Assembly: GCA_007130345.1 (NCBI GenBank)
Contig: SLSP01000525.1
Span: 1-10,004 of the forward strand
Length of the DNA stretch: 10,004 nucleotides
From: Thermoflexales bacterium
GTDB lineage: Bacteria; Chloroflexota; Anaerolineae; B4-G1; SLSP01
Direction of reading: 5' to 3'
Shown: positions 6,509 to 10,004 of the stretch, in pieces
How the letters are laid out: every line of letters starts with the position of its first letter
How positions within the stretch are numbered: position 1 is the first letter of the stretch
The notes under the pieces: generated by a model
Database searches by the model: none
What the model was told of the DNA's origin: nothing
The model's input: the letters and a program-made list of their open reading frames with translations, nothing else
Made by a program: the position numbers and the translations under genes

Positions 6509-6640
6509 ATGCCCAATCCCATCCGCGCGTACCTGACCACGCTCAAGCAGCACCTCGCCACCGGCGCGGGGGACGGGATTGGTTTGCAAAGACGTTTTAA
6601 GCGGGCAGCGCACACTTGCAGCAAGGATATAGCAACGTGA
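6509..6640 (+). pseudogene. Leader ORF, truncated N-terminus of a DNA methyltransferase-like protein
   Basis: The 43-residue frame begins MPNPIRAYLTTLKQHLATG. From memory this resembles the first residues of long single-chain N6-adenine methyltransferase/restriction proteins, and it has the same style as the main gene's MTLQTYLDTVNKRF start. After GAG the sequence (GDGIGLQRRFKRAAHTCSK) no longer looks like that family, as expected from an internal deletion or frameshift. GCGGGAAG lies a few bases before the ATG. Its TGA (6638-6640) overlaps the GTG start of the next gene as GTGA, the geometry of translational coupling. It is either debris of a lost paralogue, or a retained leader peptide that tunes translation of the enzyme. 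Which of the two cannot be decided here. Confidence 0.5.
6623..6627 (+). promoter_or_regulatory. Ribosome binding site deciding the GTG start at 6637
   Basis: AAGGA lies nine bases before GTG 6637. The in-frame TTG at 6616 would put this motif inside the gene and add seven unlikely residues, so GTG is the better start. It gives MTLQTYLDTVNKRF, a family-like N-terminus. Confidence 0.7.
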
Positions 6641-9600
6641 CCTTACAAACCTATCTGGACACAGTCAACAAGCGGTTCACGTCGGGGATGTCGCGGGAGC
6701 ACGCTTACCGGGGCGACCTGGAAGCGTTGCTCCGCGCGCTGGCCCCCGAAATCGAAGTGACCAACGAACCCGCCAACGTGACGGATTGCGGCAACCCCGA
6801 TTACGTGATTACCCGCAATCAGATTCCCATTGGGTACATCGAGGCGAAGGATGTGGGCAAAGACCTCAGCAGCAAAGCCTACCGCGAGCAGTTCACGCGC
6901 TACCGCCAGGCTTTGGACAACCTTATCATCACGGATTACTTACACTTCCAGTTCTTCCAACATGGCGATCTCGTCCACGAGGTACGCCTGGGCGAGATCG
7001 TCGCCGGGAAGCTCACGCCCTTGCCGGAGAACTTCGCCGATTTCGAGGCGCTGATCCATAATTTCTGCACCTTCGTCAGCCAGACCATCACCACGCCGCG
7101 CAAACTGGCCGAGATGATGGCCGCCAAAGCCCGCTTGCTCCAGATCACGCTGACCCACGCGCTCACCGCCGACGAGTCCGTCGCTCCCGACGCCGCGGCC
7201 ACGGCGCTGCAAGAGCAGTACCAAACCTTCCGGCGCATCTTGATCCACGACTTGTCCCCCGCCGCGTTCGCCGACCTGTACGCGCAAACCCTCGCCTACG
7301 GGATGTTCGCCGCCCGCCTCCACGACACCTGCCTCGACACCTTCAGCCGGGAGGATGCGGCCAAATTAGTCCCGCACAGCAATCCTTTTCTGCGCAATCT
7401 TTTCCAACATATTGCTGGATATAACATCGACCCGCGCATCCGCGCCACCGTGGACAACCTCGCCGACGTGTTCCGCGCCACCGACGTGGAGGCGTTGCTG
7501 ACCAACTTCGGCAGCACCACGCAGCGCAAAGACCCCGTAATCCACTTTTACGAGACCTTCCTCGCGGAGTACGATCCCGCCTTGCGCAAGGCGCGCGGCG
7601 TCTGGTACACGCCAGAGCCGGTGGTCAGCTTCATCGTCCGCGCCGTGGATGACCTGCTCAAGTCCGAGTTCGACCTCCCGCTCGGCCTGGCCGACACGCG
7701 CAAAACCACCGTCCGCGTGCCCACGCAGACGCCCGACAAACGCACCGCGTCGGGCTTCAAGGAAGTCGAGCGCGAAGTCCACACGGTGCAGATTCTCGAT
7801 CCGGCCACCGGCACGGGAACCTTTTTAGCGGAGATCATCAAGCACATCTACCGCGCGCAGTTCGAGCAGATGCGCGGCGCGTGGCCCGGCTACGTCGAGC
7901 ACGACCTGATCCCGCGCCTCAACGGCTTCGAGTTGCTGATGGCATCCTACGCGATGGCGCACCTCAAGCTGGACATGCTGCTGCGCGAGACCGGCTACAC
8001 CGCGTCGCTCGGCCAACGGCTGCACATCTACCTGACCAACTCGCTGGAAGAGTACCATCCCGATGCGGCGACGTTGTTCGCCAGTTGGTTGAGCGCGGAA
8101 GCCAACGCCGCCAATCGCCTCAAACGCGATACGCCCGTGATGGTCGTGCTCGGCAATCCGCCGTACAGTACGGAGAGCGTCAACAAAGGCGATTGGATTA
8201 TGCACCTGATGGAGGATTACAAGCGCGAGCCAAACGGCCATCAAAAACTTCAGGAACGCAATCCCAAAGCCGTCAATGATGATTACGTGAAATTTCTGCG
8301 CTACGGGCAATATCTCATCGAGAAGAACGGCGAGGGGATTCTGGCCTTTATCAATCCACACGGCTTTCTGGACAATCCCACGTTCCGGGGGATGCGGTGG
8401 CAGATGTTGACGGCGTATGATCATATTTACATCTTGGATTTGCACGGCAATGCCCGGAAGCAAGAATTATCACCCGACGGCAGCCCGGACGAGAATGTGT
8501 TCGACATCCAGCAGGGCGTGTCCATCAACATCCTGGTGAAGACTGGGCGCAAAGCGTCGGGCGCGCTGGCCGAGGTGCAGCATTGTGACGTGTATGGCAG
8601 CCGCGAGCACAAGCACCAATTTTTGTACGAGCACAGCCTGGACACCGCGTCCTATCAGCAACTCACCCCGCGCCCGCCTTACCATTTTTTCGTGCCGAAG
8701 GACTATGGCGGACAACAAACTTATCGTGAGGGCTTCAGCGTAACGGAATTGTTTCCGATTCATTCGGCGGGTATCGTCACGTCTCGGGACGCGCTGACCG
8801 TTCAATTTACCCAAGCCGCGTTGCGCGCCTTGATTCACGAGTTTGCAGCCCTGGAAGTCGAAGCGGCGCGGTATAAGTACCAGTTAGGGGCGGATGTGCG
8901 CGGTTGGAAAGTGGCGTGGGCGCAACAAGACTTGCGGGATTCCGAGTTGGCCGAGGCTAACATCCGGCAGATCGCCTACCGTCCGTTTGACGCCCGGTGG
9001 ACCTATTACACCGGCAATTCGAGCGGTTTTCACGGTAGACCACGCGGAGAAGTGATGCAACATCTCCTCGTGGGCGACAACGTCGGGCTGGTCTTCAAAC
9101 GGGGATTTCCAGACATCGACGCGGCACCAGTTTTTATCACCAACACACTGATTGACTACCGCAGTTGGTCGCGTCCGGGGATGCAGGGCGGCGATTATCT
9201 GGCCCCCCTCTACCTCTCCCCGGAAACCAACGGGCAGGGCAATTTCCTCGGCACAACGCGCAAGCCCAACCTCAACATGGACATCGTCAAACAGATCGCA
9301 CGCGGCCTGGGGTTGACCTTTCAACCTCACCCCCCGACCTCCTCTCCAAATTTGGGAGAGGGGGAGTTCACGCCTCTCGATCTGCTCGACTACATCTACG
9401 CCGTCCTCCACAGCCCCACCTACCGCGAGACCTATGCGGAATTCCTCAAGATCGACTTCCCCCGCGTGCCCTACCCCGACGACGCGAACACCTTCTGGGA
9501 ATTGGTCGCGCTGGGCGGGGAGTTGCGCCGCATCCACCTGCTGGAATCGCCTCGCGTCGATGCGTTCATCACGGAATATCTCATTGCCGGGGATAACGCG

Positions 9601-9894
9601 ATCACGCGGCGGCTCACGCAGAGCAGTCCCGGCTTCGAGCTGACCGACGGCGCGCGCGGGATCGGGCGCGTGTGGATCAACGACGCGCAATACTTCAACG
9701 GCGTGCCCCTGGCGGCCTGGGAATTCCCCATCGGCGGCTACCAGCCCGCTCAGAAATGGCTCAAGGATCGGCGCGGGCGCAAACTCAGCTTCGATGAGAT
9801 CAGCCACTACCAGAAGATCATCGTGGCGCTGATGGAGACCGAACGGATTATGGCCGAGATCGACGCGGCGATCCCGGCGTGGCCGGTGGTGTGA
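6637..9894 (+). CDS. Single-chain restriction-modification enzyme, N6-adenine methyltransferase (type ISP-like C-terminus, type IIG-like layout)
   Basis: This 1085-residue protein would both methylate adenine in a DNA target and cut unmodified DNA. Numbered from GTG 6637, residues 1-160 form an Mrr-like PD-(D/E)xK nuclease: D55 in NPDYVITR, then E69 and K71 in GYIEAKD. Residues about 160-290 are a helical linker. The gamma-type methyltransferase follows, with SAM-binding motif I DPATGTG at 388-394 and catalytic NPPY at 507-510. The C-terminal half should hold target recognition and ends with a type ISP-like tail (EFPIGGYQPAQKWLKDRRGR, then a helix). Type ISP enzymes such as LlaGI carry a helicase motor between nuclease and methyltransferase and reach about 1600 residues. 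No Walker motif is seen here, so ATP-driven translocation is unlikely. Residues about 898-910 come from an inserted palindromic repeat. No separate specificity subunit or partner gene is present. Confidence 0.85.
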   Translation: MTLQTYLDTVNKRFTSGMSREHAYRGDLEALLRALAPEIEVTNEPANVTDCGNPDYVITRNQIPIGYIEAKDVGKDLSSKAYREQFTRYRQALDNLIITDYLHFQFFQHGDLVHEVRLGEIVAGKLTPLPENFADFEALIHNFCTFVSQTITTPRKLAEMMAAKARLLQITLTHALTADESVAPDAAATALQEQYQTFRRILIHDLSPAAFADLYAQTLAYGMFAARLHDTCLDTFSREDAAKLVPHSNPFLRNLFQHIAGYNIDPRIRATVDNLADVFRATDVEALLTNFGSTTQRKDPVIHFYETFLAEYDPALRKARGVWYTPEPVVSFIVRAVDDLLKSEFDLPLGLADTRKTTVRVPTQTPDKRTASGFKEVEREVHTVQILDPATGTGTFLAEIIKHIYRAQFEQMRGAWPGYVEHDLIPRLNGFELLMASYAMAHLKLDMLLRETGYTASLGQRLHIYLTNSLEEYHPDAATLFASWLSAEANAANRLKRDTPVMVVLGNPPYSTESVNKGDWIMHLMEDYKREPNGHQKLQERNPKAVNDDYVKFLRYGQYLIEKNGEGILAFINPHGFLDNPTFRGMRWQMLTAYDHIYILDLHGNARKQELSPDGSPDENVFDIQQGVSINILVKTGRKASGALAEVQHCDVYGSREHKHQFLYEHSLDTASYQQLTPRPPYHFFVPKDYGGQQTYREGFSVTELFPIHSAGIVTSRDALTVQFTQAALRALIHEFAALEVEAARYKYQLGADVRGWKVAWAQQDLRDSELAEANIRQIAYRPFDARWTYYTGNSSGFHGRPRGEVMQHLLVGDNVGLVFKRGFPDIDAAPVFITNTLIDYRSWSRPGMQGGDYLAPLYLSPETNGQGNFLGTTRKPNLNMDIVKQIARGLGLTFQPHPPTSSPNLGEGEFTPLDLLDYIYAVLHSPTYRETYAEFLKIDFPRVPYPDDANTFWELVALGGELRRIHLLESPRVDAFITEYLIAGDNAITRRLTQSSPGFELTDGARGIGRVWINDAQYFNGVPLAAWEFPIGGYQPAQKWLKDRRGRKLSFDEISHYQKIIVALMETERIMAEIDAAIPAWPVV
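9331..9366. repeat. Palindromic repeat embedded in frame in the restriction-modification gene
   Basis: The core CCAAATTTGG (9346-9355) is flanked by CCTCTCC on the left and GGGAGAGG on the right, a palindrome with one C missing from the left arm. Such CTCTCC-AAATTT-GGAGAG palindromes are, to my knowledge, common dispersed intergenic repeats in several bacterial phyla. Here it is translated as PPTSSPNLGEGE between two family-like segments (GLGLTF and DLLDYIYAVLH) without breaking the frame. Confidence 0.6.
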
Positions 9895-9933
9895 GCGCCA
9901 TTGCTGCACCATCTTCAACTTAACAGCAAAAAC

Positions 9934-10004
9934 TAGTACAGCGCGGCATAAATAACTCCCCAGTTGAATTTGCTCCAAGGGGAACGTCAGTTCCCCGGTT
10001 CGCC
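9934..10004. mobile_element. Second MITE-like element, one end only (runs off the window)
   Basis: It begins TAGTACAGCGCGGC 39 bases after the stop of the restriction-modification gene and is cut by the window edge after 71 bases. By hand alignment it matches the reverse complement of the right half of the element at 5736-5875 at about 85 percent, including 16 identical bases (GAACGTCAGTTCCCCG). It matches the left half at roughly 70 percent. The inner hairpin is GGGGAAC, loop GTCA, GTTCCCC at 9979-9996. That hairpin might also serve to end transcription of the gene, though it has no T-run. Confidence 0.68.

Noticed and set aside
7825..8463. A 212-codon open frame on the minus strand
   Set aside because: It overlaps the methyltransferase core, whose motifs I and IV lie on the plus strand.
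8884..9978. A 364-codon open frame on the minus strand
   Set aside because: It runs antisense to the strongly supported restriction-modification gene, has low-complexity composition (many R, V, G, D from complementary GC-rich codons) and no motif.

Overview
The window looks like chromosomal DNA from a GC-rich bacterium, most likely a member of Chloroflexota. This is an inference: the LysM/YkuD protein has SFGC instead of the usual SHGC, the sensor kinases are large multi-domain proteins, there is a short single-chain restriction-modification enzyme, and dispersed palindromic repeats are present, one inside a gene. No rRNA, tRNA or CRISPR array was seen.

Layout. (1) 2-1267, plus: 3' part of a cell-wall L,D-transpeptidase with two VanW-type modules, LysM and YkuD; its 5' end lies outside the window. 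(2) 1228-3033 and 3358-5628, both minus: two histidine kinases that each begin with a receiver or receiver-like domain. The first is REC-GAF-HisKA-HATPase. The second is degenerate REC-PAS-PAS-PAS-HisKA-HATPase. The first kinase overlaps the transpeptidase tail to tail by 40 bp. The 324-bp gap between the kinases holds twin palindromes and a long hairpin whose wobble pairs favour a plus-strand transcript. (3) 5629-6508: a gene-poor stretch with a 140-bp palindromic MITE-like element, a 22-bp inverted repeat, the tail of a gene with no start, and a terminator. (4) 6442-9894, plus: a promoter, a short leader ORF that looks like the N-terminus of a lost DNA methyltransferase, and then a 1085-codon single-chain restriction-modification enzyme whose GTG start overlaps the leader's stop. 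(5) 9934-10004: one end of a second copy of the MITE-like element.

Functionally there are three units. The transpeptidase acts on the envelope. The kinase pair is probably one sensory locus: the first kinase has an intact receiver, the second a receiver that has lost most of its phosphorylation chemistry. The restriction-modification gene sits on an accessory island. It follows gene debris, is bracketed by two copies of the same small palindromic element, and carries a third kind of palindromic repeat in frame in its coding sequence. The most unusual signals are the MITE-like element with conserved GTCA-loop hairpins, the in-frame repeat in the enzyme, and the possible plus-strand RNA between the kinase genes.
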